60,133 nucleotides of DNA from Planktotalea arctica (GTDB lineage: Bacteria; Pseudomonadota; Alphaproteobacteria; Rhodobacterales; Rhodobacteraceae), in NCBI RefSeq assembly GCF_002105285.1, contig NZ_MUHR01000030.1:1-60133 (forward strand), written 5' to 3'. Numbering within the stretch: the first letter of the stretch is position 1; every line of letters begins with the position of its first letter. The notes below the pieces were generated by a model, which was not told where the DNA came from, ran no database searches, and saw only the letters and a program-made list of their open reading frames with translations. Below, one piece after another: positions 26,384-34,536 of this stretch. The position numbers and the translations under genes were made by a program.

Positions 26384-27400
26384 ATGCGCAAAATGAACGA
26401 AGACAACGAACGGATCAAACGCCGTTACTTGCAATTTCTCAAGACAGCAAAGAGTAGGGACGCCAGCACTGTTTTGAAAGCAGCAGAGGGCATTTTGCGC
26501 TTTGAGGCAAGTACCCGTTACACCAGCTTTAAGAAGTTTCGCATTGAACAAGTCATCAAGTTTCAAGACGCTTTGGACAGCGAGGTGAACAAGCAAACGC
26601 GCAAGCCGCTTTCTAAGTCAACAATCCGATCCGTTCTTTCCGCGAACAAAAAGTTCTTCTTTTGGCTCGCCGATCAGCAAGGCTACAAAAGCCGCATCCG
26701 GCATTCCGATGCAGACTATTTCAACATGAATGCCAAAGGTGCGCGGATCGCCAGTGCATCGCGCGAAACGCCATATCCTTCAATGGAAATGGCCCGACAT
26801 GCGTTTTCCTACATGCCAGAGGAAACAGAGATCGAACGCCGCAACAAAGCGCTCTTTGCCTTCTTCATGCTAACGGGTGCGCGTGACGGGGCGGTGGCTT
26901 CACTTAGGCTCAAACATATCAATATGGTTGATGGCTGTGTTTATCAGGATGCGCGCGAGGTGAAGACGAAAAACTCCAAAACCTTCACGACATACTTCTT
27001 GCCAGTTGACCCTGAATATTTGGATGTTTTCAAAGGCTGGATGGATTTCCTTCGCAAGGAAAAACTCTTCGGTCCTGATGACGCTCTCTTTCCGCCGCCA
27101 AAAAACGAAGTGGTTGATGGCTCATTCAAAGTAACGGGGTTTAGGCGCGAAACTTACAAAACGGCCAACGCATTGCGCCAAGCGATCCGCGAAGCATTTC
27201 TGCGCGCTGATCTGCCTGCCTTCACGCCACATGCCTTCCGAAAGACGCTCGTGAAGTGGGCCGATACGAAATACCCGAGCCGAGAGGCGTTTAAGGCGTT
27301 TTCGCAGAACATTGGCCATACCAGCGTGATCACGACGATCAGCGCTTACTGTCCTGTCAGTACAGAGCGCCAAGCGGAGTTGATCAAACAAACCGGCTAA
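26384..27400 (+). CDS. Second tyrosine recombinase, adjacent to hsdMSR
   Basis: A 338-aa tyrosine recombinase unlike the island integrase: no DUF4102 domain, a short N-terminal core-binding domain (about 10-110) and a catalytic domain from about 150. Active-site residues are all visible: Arg167 in TGARDGAV, His283/Arg286 in PHAFRKTL, His312 in IGHTSV and Tyr322 in SAYCPV, with a Lys in VKTKNSK (about 196). RBS AAAGGA upstream. It lies between the HTH/zinc-ribbon gene and hsdM (64 nt). Its target is unknown. Confidence 0.88.
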   Translation: MRKMNEDNERIKRRYLQFLKTAKSRDASTVLKAAEGILRFEASTRYTSFKKFRIEQVIKFQDALDSEVNKQTRKPLSKSTIRSVLSANKKFFFWLADQQGYKSRIRHSDADYFNMNAKGARIASASRETPYPSMEMARHAFSYMPEETEIERRNKALFAFFMLTGARDGAVASLRLKHINMVDGCVYQDAREVKTKNSKTFTTYFLPVDPEYLDVFKGWMDFLRKEKLFGPDDALFPPPKNEVVDGSFKVTGFRRETYKTANALRQAIREAFLRADLPAFTPHAFRKTLVKWADTKYPSREAFKAFSQNIGHTSVITTISAYCPVSTERQAELIKQTG

Positions 27401-27464
27401 ATCAAATTTGCGTTGTTCATCCCTCGGTGAAAACATACCCTGACAAGAAAGCGCAGGAATCCCA

Positions 27465-28907
27465 ATGTTTGAAAACGCCTTCAACAGCATCGACCGCGAG
27501 CTTCGCAATGAAGAGGGGCTTGCGTCGGAGTTGGACTATGCCGAGCAAACCTCTTGGATATTGTTCCTCAAATACCTCGATGACATCGAACAAGAACGCG
27601 AGGATGAGGCAGAGTTAGAGGGCAAAGACTACTCCCCAACGCTGCCAACCGAAATGCGCTGGAAAACATGGGCATCGGCCAAGAATGAGGACGGGACAGA
27701 TCGCAAGGACGTGCTGACAGGGATCGACCTGATCACCTTTGTCAACACCACGCTTTTTCCGACCCTCAAGAAATACCGCGAGGATGCGACCAGCCCCGAC
27801 ACCATCGAATATAAGATCGGCGAAATCTTCTCGGAGATCACTAACAAATTCCGCTCGGGCTATTCGCTGCGTGATGTGCTGGAAATCGTGGACGGGCTGG
27901 AGTTCAACACGCAAGAGGCCAAGCACGAACTATCCGACCTCTACGAGAGCCGCATCAAACGCATGGGCAACGCGGGGCGCAATGGCGGCGAATACTACAC
28001 GCCGCGCCCATTGATCCGCGCCATGCTCAAAGTCACAGACCCCAAGATCGGCGAAACCGTCTATGACGGCGCGTGCGGCTCTGCGGGCTTCTTGGTCGAG
28101 GCTTATGGCCAAATGCTGACCCCCGATATTTCCGCGACCGATTTCAACACGCTCCAGACCAAGACATTCTACGGGCAGGAAAAAAAATCGCTCGCCTATA
28201 TCATCGCTATCATGAACATGATCCTGCACGGGATCACCGCCCCCAATATCCGGCGCACCAATACGCTAAATGAAAACGTCATGGATATTCAGGAAAAAGA
28301 CCGCCACGATGTGATCCTCGCAAACCCGCCCTTTGGCTCGGGCGAGCGGGCAGAGGTGCAGCAAAACTTCCCGATCAAATCGGGCGAGATGGGCTATCTG
28401 TTCATTCAGCACTTCATTCGTAAGCTCAAAGCAGGCGGGCGCGCGGCTGTGGTGATCAAGAACACGTTTCTAAGCAATGGCGACGCCGCTGCCTTGCGCA
28501 AAGAACTGCTCGACACTTGCAATCTGCACACGGTGCTGGATTGCCCCGCGAAAGTGTTTCAGGGGGCAGGGGTGAAAACCGTTGTGCTGTTCTTTGAGAA
28601 GGGACGCAAGACGCATAAAACATGGTTCTATGCACTGGACCCTGAACGATCCTTGGGCAAATCATCCCCCCTGCGCGATGATGAATTGGCCGAGTTTATC
28701 GAGCTGCAAAAAACCAAAGCCGACAGCGCAAAAAGCTGGACAGTGCTGCGCAGCGATATTGATGCAGTGACATTTGATATGTCTGTCAAAAACCCCTTCG
28801 CACCCGAGGAAGCGCCACTGCGCGAACCTGCACAGATTATCGAGGACATGCTAGCCCGCGATGCAGAGACCGCCGCGATCTTGGATCAGATCAGGGGGAT
28901 GCTGTGA
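27465..28907 (+). CDS. hsdM: Type I restriction-modification DNA methyltransferase subunit
   Basis: A 480-aa N6-adenine methyltransferase subunit (M) that acts with HsdS to methylate host DNA and with HsdR to cut foreign DNA. Residues 1-140 form the helical HsdM N-terminal domain. SAM-binding motif I is DGACGSAGFLVEA (about 200) and catalytic motif IV is NPPFGSG (about 285). Intact length. It overlaps hsdS by 4 bp (GTGA). Confidence 0.96.
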   Translation: MFENAFNSIDRELRNEEGLASELDYAEQTSWILFLKYLDDIEQEREDEAELEGKDYSPTLPTEMRWKTWASAKNEDGTDRKDVLTGIDLITFVNTTLFPTLKKYREDATSPDTIEYKIGEIFSEITNKFRSGYSLRDVLEIVDGLEFNTQEAKHELSDLYESRIKRMGNAGRNGGEYYTPRPLIRAMLKVTDPKIGETVYDGACGSAGFLVEAYGQMLTPDISATDFNTLQTKTFYGQEKKSLAYIIAIMNMILHGITAPNIRRTNTLNENVMDIQEKDRHDVILANPPFGSGERAEVQQNFPIKSGEMGYLFIQHFIRKLKAGGRAAVVIKNTFLSNGDAAALRKELLDTCNLHTVLDCPAKVFQGAGVKTVVLFFEKGRKTHKTWFYALDPERSLGKSSPLRDDELAEFIELQKTKADSAKSWTVLRSDIDAVTFDMSVKNPFAPEEAPLREPAQIIEDMLARDAETAAILDQIRGML

Positions 28908-30040
28908 AGGCGGGGTGGGAGGTTAAGCCGCTTGGGGAGGTTTGTACGCTCCAACGTGGTTTCGATCTTCCAAAACGTCTACGAACTAATGGCCCATTTC
29001 CTTTGGTCACTTCCAACGGTCCAACGGATACTCACGATACGGCGAAAGTTACTGGTCCCGGCGTTACCACTGGTCGAAGCGGAACGATTGGGGCCGTCCA
29101 TTACATCGAGGCTGACTTTTGGCCGTTGAATACCGCATTGTACGTTAAAGATTTCCACGGAAACGATGAAAAATATATTTGGTATTTATTACAGGCTTTT
29201 GATCTTTCACAATTCGCCTCTGGGGCTGGCGTCCCAACCCTAAACAGAAACCATGTGCATGGCGAACTGGTTGCTACTGCGGGCAATCTCGAAGTGCAAA
29301 AGCGGATTGTGGCGGTTTTGGATGCGGCGTTTGAGGGGCTGACCCGCGCCAAAGAGAACGCCGAAACCAACCTCCAAAACGCGCGGGAGTTGTTTGTTCG
29401 GTTAGTTGAAGAACGGTTTGCTGAACTTTCCAGTGTTGGTGAGAATAAAAAAATTGAAGAAATTGCGCAAGTAAAAGGCGGGAAACGACTACCGAAAGGT
29501 TCAAAGTTTTCTGAGAAAAAAACAGATTATCCCTATATCTCGGTGAAAAATTTCACTGACGATGGTTCAATCGACTATGCCAAATTGGGGTATATTGATT
29601 TAGAAACCCATGAAGCAATAAGCCGCTACATCATCAACAAAGAAGATATGTACATCAGTATTGCAGGTACAATCGGGAAGACAGGTATTGTGCCGTTGGA
29701 ACTTGATGGTGCGCATTTAACTGAAAACGCGGCGCGATTGATTTTTGTACCGGAAATTTTGAACGAGTATGTGTACTTTTTCTCAAAGACTGCCAACTTT
29801 CAGGATCAAGTTGGCCTAAATACACGGACTGCGGCGCAGCCGAAACTCGCCTTAGTTAGGCTCAAAACAGTGACCCTGCCAATTGTTGGCTTAGATGAAC
29901 AGCGCAATGTGATCTCCGATTTCGAAGGTGCTAGATCACTTTGCATTGATTTAGAGCGGCAATACCAAGCCAAAGTCCAAGACATCGCGGACCTGCGCCA
30001 ATCCCTTTTGCAAAAGGCCTTTGCAGGCGAATTAACTTAA
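28904..30040 (+). CDS. hsdS: Type I restriction-modification specificity subunit
   Basis: A 378-aa DNA-specificity protein. TRD1 covers about residues 1-125, the central conserved helix (EVQKRIVAVLDAAFEGL) about 128-165, TRD2 about 170-330, and the distal conserved helix (AKVQDIADLRQSLLQKAF) ends the protein. It starts with a GTG overlapping hsdM. TRD2 is clearly more AT-rich than the conserved helices, consistent with domain swapping. The target sequence cannot be read from the protein. Confidence 0.94.
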   Translation: MKAGWEVKPLGEVCTLQRGFDLPKRLRTNGPFPLVTSNGPTDTHDTAKVTGPGVTTGRSGTIGAVHYIEADFWPLNTALYVKDFHGNDEKYIWYLLQAFDLSQFASGAGVPTLNRNHVHGELVATAGNLEVQKRIVAVLDAAFEGLTRAKENAETNLQNARELFVRLVEERFAELSSVGENKKIEEIAQVKGGKRLPKGSKFSEKKTDYPYISVKNFTDDGSIDYAKLGYIDLETHEAISRYIINKEDMYISIAGTIGKTGIVPLELDGAHLTENAARLIFVPEILNEYVYFFSKTANFQDQVGLNTRTAAQPKLALVRLKTVTLPIVGLDEQRNVISDFEGARSLCIDLERQYQAKVQDIADLRQSLLQKAFAGELT

Positions 30041-30055
30041 AGCTAAGCTCAACCC

Positions 30056-32389
30056 ATGATTGATCAAACTCCCCTTCCGAATGAGACCGAGGCAGATACC
30101 CGCGCGATGCGGATTGATCCCGTTCTTGCCGCCTCTGGTTGGGAAGGGGCGGCCAAAGTGGACGGCGCGCGCGTTAGTCGTGAAGAAATGCTTTGGCCCG
30201 GTCGCATCGGCGCGGGGGGGCACACAGACAGCCCCAAGCCCGCTGATTACGTGCTGCGCATGAATGGTCATGTTTTGGCCGTTATGGAAGCCAAACGCGC
30301 AAGCCTGCCCTATACCGAGGGGCGCGGCCAAGCGCTTGACTACGCCACCCGCATCGGCGCGCGCTTTGCCTATTGCACCAACGGGCTGCGCACCTACGAG
30401 ATTGATCGCAATACGGGGGCCGAGCAAGAGGTGGACGCCGTACCGTCCCCCGATGTGCTTTGGCAGCGCTGCTATCCCACAGGCAACGCATGGCGCGACC
30501 GTTTCGGGCAAATCCCGTTCGAGACAGATGGCGGCAAATGGCAACCGCGCTACTATCAGGCCCGCGCTGTGAACGCCGTACTTGAGGCGATATCGACGGG
30601 CGAGCGCCGCATCCTGCTGACGCTTGCGACGGGGACGGGCAAAACCTCTATCGCGTTTCAAATCGCTTGGAAGCTGTTTCAGTCGCGTTGGAGCCTATTA
30701 GGCGAGCCAACCCGCCGCCCGCGTATCTTGTTCCTTGCGGATCGCAACATTCTGGCGGATCAGGCGTATAATTCGTTCTCTGCGTTTGAGAAGGATGCGC
30801 TGTCTCGGATCAATCCCAAAGAGATCAGCAAGAAGGGCAAGATGCCGCGCAATGCGTCAGTGTTCTTCACGATCTTCCAGACGTTTATGACGGGTGAGGA
30901 TGGCGAGTTTAACTTTCGCGAGTACGAGCCTGATTTCTTTGATTTTATCATCATTGATGAATGTCACAGGGGCGGGGCCAAGGACGAAAGCACTTGGCGC
31001 AAGATTTTGGAATATTTCGAACCCGCTGTTCAGCTTGGTCTGACCGCCACGCCTAAACGCAAGGGCAACGCGGATACCTACGGTTATTTCGGCGAACCCG
31101 TTTACACTTATGCCCTTCGAAGCGGTATCGAGGATGGCTTCCTAACGCCCTTCAAAGTGCGCCAAATGGCCAGCACGATTGATAGCTATGTGTTCGATCC
31201 TGATGATGAGGTCATGAGCGGTGAGATTGATCCCGATCACGTTTACACAGAGGCCGAGATCAACGCCAAGATCGTGATCCCCGAGCGCGAGCAAAGCCGC
31301 ATTCATGAGTTCATGGATCAGATAAACCCGCGTCAAAAGACGTTGGTGTTCTGCGCCACGCAAGAGCATGCGCTAGCGGTACGTGACTTCATAAACCAGA
31401 TCAAAGACATCGAAGACCCGCATTATTGCGAACGCGTCACGGCCAATGACGGAGCCTTGGGCGAGCAACACCTGCGCGAGTTTCAGGACAACGAGAAGAG
31501 CATTCCAACGATCCTGACGACATCGCAAAAGCTATCAACGGGCGTTGATGCGCGAAACGTGCGCAACATCGTCTTGATGCGACCCGTTAAGTCGATGATC
31601 GAGTTTAAACAGATCGTAGGGCGGGGGACGCGGACGTTTGAGGGCAAGGACTTCTTCACTGTCTATGATTTCGTGAAAGCCTATGAACATTTCAACGATC
31701 CCGAGTGGGATGGTGAGCCGTTGCCACCTGAGACGCCCGAGCCACGCGCTGCGACACCAAGTGAACCGCGCCCCGCTGGCCCGAAAGAGCCGCCCGAAAA
31801 TGAACCCGAGGCGAAGATCGTCGTGAAGCTGGCAGATGGCAAAGAGCGCAAGATCAAGTACATCGCATCGACCATGTACTTCTCACACGATGGCAAGTTG
31901 ATTTCGGGCGAAGAATTCATGCAGCAATTGTTCGGTGATCTTGGTGATCTTGTTCGCGACGAAGACCACTTACGCGAAATCTGGGGAAATCCTGAAACGC
32001 GTCTGAATTTCACTAAGGTACTCGCTGACAAGGGTTACGATAGCGACCGCCTCGAAGACATGAAGCGCCTGATCGACGCGCCCAACAGCGATATCTTCGA
32101 TGTCTTGGCCTATGTGCGGTTTTCATTGCTGCCCTTGATGCGAACTGAACGCGCAGAACATGCAAGGGAAGTCGGACTTGCGACGGTTGATGGCGAGATG
32201 CGCACTTTCTTAGAAGCCGTTCTTGGCGCATATGAAATCCACGGTGTTGATGAACTTGCTTTGAGCAAGATTGGTGATTTCCTAAAAGTGAAGTATGGTG
32301 GCACCAACGGAGCTAAACGCGTACTTGGTGAAATCCCGACGATCAAGCAAGCGTTTACTGATATTCAGGCTCACTTGTACGCGAGTTAA
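30056..32389 (+). CDS. hsdR: Type I restriction endonuclease subunit R (EcoEI-like)
   Basis: A 777-aa restriction and translocation subunit. The N-terminal PD-(D/E)XK nuclease shows Asp in PADYVLRMNG and the EAKR motif (about residues 62-82). The helicase core follows with Walker A in LATGTGKTS (about 198), DECH in IIIDECHRGG (about 302) and a motif VI region QIVGRGTRTFEGKDF (about 525). A Pro/Glu-rich linker (about 560-590) leads to the C-terminal HsdM/S-binding domain. Length is closer to EcoEI-type (IB) than EcoKI-type. It follows hsdS by 15 nt and appears intact. Confidence 0.95.
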   Translation: MIDQTPLPNETEADTRAMRIDPVLAASGWEGAAKVDGARVSREEMLWPGRIGAGGHTDSPKPADYVLRMNGHVLAVMEAKRASLPYTEGRGQALDYATRIGARFAYCTNGLRTYEIDRNTGAEQEVDAVPSPDVLWQRCYPTGNAWRDRFGQIPFETDGGKWQPRYYQARAVNAVLEAISTGERRILLTLATGTGKTSIAFQIAWKLFQSRWSLLGEPTRRPRILFLADRNILADQAYNSFSAFEKDALSRINPKEISKKGKMPRNASVFFTIFQTFMTGEDGEFNFREYEPDFFDFIIIDECHRGGAKDESTWRKILEYFEPAVQLGLTATPKRKGNADTYGYFGEPVYTYALRSGIEDGFLTPFKVRQMASTIDSYVFDPDDEVMSGEIDPDHVYTEAEINAKIVIPEREQSRIHEFMDQINPRQKTLVFCATQEHALAVRDFINQIKDIEDPHYCERVTANDGALGEQHLREFQDNEKSIPTILTTSQKLSTGVDARNVRNIVLMRPVKSMIEFKQIVGRGTRTFEGKDFFTVYDFVKAYEHFNDPEWDGEPLPPETPEPRAATPSEPRPAGPKEPPENEPEAKIVVKLADGKERKIKYIASTMYFSHDGKLISGEEFMQQLFGDLGDLVRDEDHLREIWGNPETRLNFTKVLADKGYDSDRLEDMKRLIDAPNSDIFDVLAYVRFSLLPLMRTERAEHAREVGLATVDGEMRTFLEAVLGAYEIHGVDELALSKIGDFLKVKYGGTNGAKRVLGEIPTIKQAFTDIQAHLYAS

Positions 32390-32419
32390 AAGCTTTGAAA
32401 TAGCCTTAGGAAAACGCTT

Positions 32420-32441
32420 TGGGGGTACTATTGGGGGTATC
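32420..32441. repeat. GGGGGTAT repeats at the right island end (putative arm sites)
   Basis: TGGGGGTA at 32420-32427 and TGGGGGTATC at 32432-32441 are direct copies of the motif found at 23418-23483. They lie about 60-80 bp inside attR, downstream of hsdR. Confidence 0.55.
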
Positions 32442-32501
32442 TTGTATTTCACGGTATATTTTATTGCATTTAAACAAATGCTTAAATTCTGAATGTGAAG
32501 A

Positions 32502-32519
32502 CGTGTGGGGGCACCATTT
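32502..32519 (+). repeat. Right attachment site (18-bp direct repeat)
   Basis: Identical to 23305-23322, the tRNA-Thr 3' end. The sequence to its left (GAATGTGAAGA) does not match the tRNA, so this is a displaced copy of the tRNA end and not a second tRNA gene. It marks the right limit of the island. Confidence 0.93.
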
Positions 32520-32977
32520 ATCACTGAAATCATTCATCAATTCGCTGCTTTCTGGCTCTGGTCCTCCAGCTAAACCTCTACATCTTCGAGGTGGTCCTCC
32601 AGCTTGTCATCCGATCCGGTTGCGAATTTACCATTTCCACCGGCTCCACAAAAAACATCAGCCTGTGTTTAGGACCTGCGGCGTGCTCTTACTTTGCTGG
32701 GCAGTAGAAGTGATGTGTCATCGGTATCTACCGTGTTTGACAAAGAAAATTTCACCAAACGCTCCATCAGGCCCTGACACGTGCATATTTGGGTGTTGAT
32801 CTTCGCGCCGATCAGCGCCGGGCTTTTTGGGCGCATGCCTGAGTCCGCTGCGCCACACCAGATGCGGCGCCCGAAAATAGGCTCTACCCAAACCCTAGCG
32901 GCTCGCCTATAAAACCTTTGGATAAGTGGGGCTAACCCACAGCCAGAGGCAGAGACAGTTGAATAAGGGGGACGGCC
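32520..32977. other. 458-bp stretch without a supported gene between attR and nrdR
   Basis: No frame here has a convincing RBS, family match or length. A 13-bp direct repeat, TGGTCCTCCAGCT, occurs at 32559-32571 and 32592-32604. The last 40 bp hold the AT-containing nrdR leader and an AAGGGGGA RBS. I saw no clear NrdR-box pair. It may contain the old sequence that followed tRNA-Thr before the island arrived. Confidence 0.6.
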
Positions 32978-33445
32978 ATGCGCTGCCCATTTTGTGGGAA
33001 TATAGACACTCAGGTCAAGGATTCGCGTCCTGCCGAAGATCACGTGTCGATCAGGCGGCGGCGGTTTTGCCCTGCATGTGGCGGACGGTTCACTACGTAT
33101 GAGCGCGTGCAGCTGCGCGATTTGGTCGTGATCAAATCAAACGGGCGGCGCGAAGATTTCGACCGTGACAAGCTAGAGCGCTCTATTCGCATCGCGTTGC
33201 AAAAGCGCCCGGTTGAGCCGGAACGCATGGATCAGATGATTTCAGGCATCGTGCGCAGGCTGGAAAGCATGGGCGAAACCGACATCGGATCCAAGCAGAT
33301 TGGCGAGATCGTGATGGAAGCGCTCGCGCGGATCGACACGGTTGCTTATGTGAGATTTGCCAGTGTTTACAAGAACTTCCAGGCGGCGGATGATTTCGAT
33401 AAATTCGTTTCCGAATTGCGTCCGGACACGGCACCCGAAACGTGA
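32978..33445 (+). CDS. nrdR: Transcriptional repressor NrdR
   Basis: A 155-aa ribonucleotide reductase repressor. The zinc ribbon uses Cys3, Cys6, Cys31 and Cys34 ([16 protein letters not shown]), followed by the ATP-cone domain ([20 protein letters not shown]) that senses ATP/dATP. Length is standard. It overlaps ribD by 4 bp, the usual nrdR-rib arrangement. Confidence 0.97.
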   Translation: MRCPFCGNIDTQVKDSRPAEDHVSIRRRRFCPACGGRFTTYERVQLRDLVVIKSNGRREDFDRDKLERSIRIALQKRPVEPERMDQMISGIVRRLESMGETDIGSKQIGEIVMEALARIDTVAYVRFASVYKNFQAADDFDKFVSELRPDTAPET

Positions 33446-34536
33446 GCCAAAGCGATCACGCTTTTATGAGAACGGCCCTGTCGCTTGCGCGGCGGGGCCT
33501 TGGCCGTGTCTGGCCCAACCCTGCGGTTGGCTGTGTGATCGTCAAGGCGGGCCGCGTGATCGGTCGTGGCTGGACCCAGCCTGGCGGTCGCCCGCACGCG
33601 GAAACTATGGCGCTGGCGCAAGCTGGCGCGCGTGCGCGCGGCGCGGTGGCCTATGTCACGCTTGAGCCTTGCGCGCATCATGGTCAAACCCCGCCCTGCG
33701 CTGAGGCGCTGATAGGTGCGGGTATCACCCGCGTCGTGGCCGCGTTGGAGGACAGTGATCCGCGCGTCTCTGGCCGCGGTTTTGCCCAGCTTCGCGCGGC
33801 GGGGATCGCGGTGCAGACCGGGCTTTGCGCCAGTGAAGCGGCAGAGGACAACGCCGGATTTTTCCTGCGCACCGAACTTGGCCGCCCGCAGCTTACCTTG
33901 AAACTCGCGCTCACGCTTGACGGGCGCATCGCGACCCGCACAGGGGATAGCCAGTGGATCACAGGTTTTGAAGCGCGCCGCGCTGTGCACGGGTTTCGCG
34001 CAAACCATGATGCGGTGCTGATCGGGGCAGGGACCGCGCGCGCGGATGATCCCGCGCTTACGGCGCGCGGTCTTGGCGTCTCTCATCAACCTGTGCGCAT
34101 CGTCGCGGCGCAAGGCCTGAGCCTGCCCCTGGACGGCAAGCTCGCTCGCAGCGCGCGCGACATTCCCCTTTGGCTGTGCCATGGGCAAAGCGCTAGTGAA
34201 GAGCGGCGCGCAGCCTGCGCCGCAGTGGGCGCGACGTTAATTTCCTGCGAGAGCGGAGAGGCGGGGATCGGGCCGCGTGCGATGCTAACCGCCCTTGGCA
34301 GCAAAGGGCTGACACGGGTTTTTTGCGAAGGCGGTGGGCATTTGGCTGCGTCGCTTTTGCGCGCGGATCTGGTGGACCGCTTGATCGTGCATAGCGCGGG
34401 CGTTGCGATTGGCGCCGATGGCTTGGGCGCGATCGCGCCCATGGGCCGCGATGTTCTTGGCGATGCACCGCGTCTGCGATTGGTGTCGCACCGCCGCCTT
34501 GGCGCTGATATCGAACATGTGTGGCAGCGCGCTTAG
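33442..34536 (+). CDS. ribD: Bifunctional pyrimidine deaminase/reductase RibD
   Basis: Catalyses the deamination and reduction steps of riboflavin synthesis. The 364-aa protein has an N-terminal cytidine-deaminase-type domain with the zinc site [11 protein letters not shown] and [11 protein letters not shown] (about 50-85), and a C-terminal reductase domain (about 148-360) with [12 protein letters not shown] and [13 protein letters not shown]. It is coupled to nrdR. The next rib gene, ribE, is 4.7 kb downstream because capsule genes intervene. Its stop overlaps that of kpsC by 4 bp, tail to tail. Confidence 0.95.
   Translation: MSQSDHAFMRTALSLARRGLGRVWPNPAVGCVIVKAGRVIGRGWTQPGGRPHAETMALAQAGARARGAVAYVTLEPCAHHGQTPPCAEALIGAGITRVVAALEDSDPRVSGRGFAQLRAAGIAVQTGLCASEAAEDNAGFFLRTELGRPQLTLKLALTLDGRIATRTGDSQWITGFEARRAVHGFRANHDAVLIGAGTARADDPALTARGLGVSHQPVRIVAAQGLSLPLDGKLARSARDIPLWLCHGQSASEERRAACAAVGATLISCESGEAGIGPRAMLTALGSKGLTRVFCEGGGHLAASLLRADLVDRLIVHSAGVAIGADGLGAIAPMGRDVLGDAPRLRLVSHRRLGADIEHVWQRA

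Larger units (their letters stand above)
23305..32519. mobile_element. Genomic island in tRNA-Thr carrying a type I RM system
   Basis: A 9.2-kb island between two copies of an 18-bp direct repeat, the left one being the 3' end of tRNA-Thr. In order it holds a P4-type integrase, an unknown 304-aa protein, an AlpA-like regulator, an HTH/zinc-ribbon protein, a second tyrosine recombinase, hsdM, hsdS and hsdR, all on the plus strand. The first part (24.7-26.4 kb) is visibly more AT-rich than the flanking chromosome. No conjugation or replication genes are seen, so it would need help to move between cells. Confidence 0.92.

Noticed and set aside
32502-32519. A possible second tRNA-Thr at the right island end
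   Set aside because: Only the last 15 nt of the tRNA are present; the anticodon and D arms are absent, so it is an attachment-site copy.
23305-32519. CRISPR arrays or toxin-antitoxin pairs within the island
   Set aside because: No regularly spaced repeats and no small coupled toxin-antitoxin genes were seen; the AlpA and HTH genes are regulators by their motifs.
32419-32799. A 126-codon plus-strand frame across the right island end
   Set aside because: It spans the att repeat, has no RBS, and the product resembles no family; it reads like random translation of the attR region.
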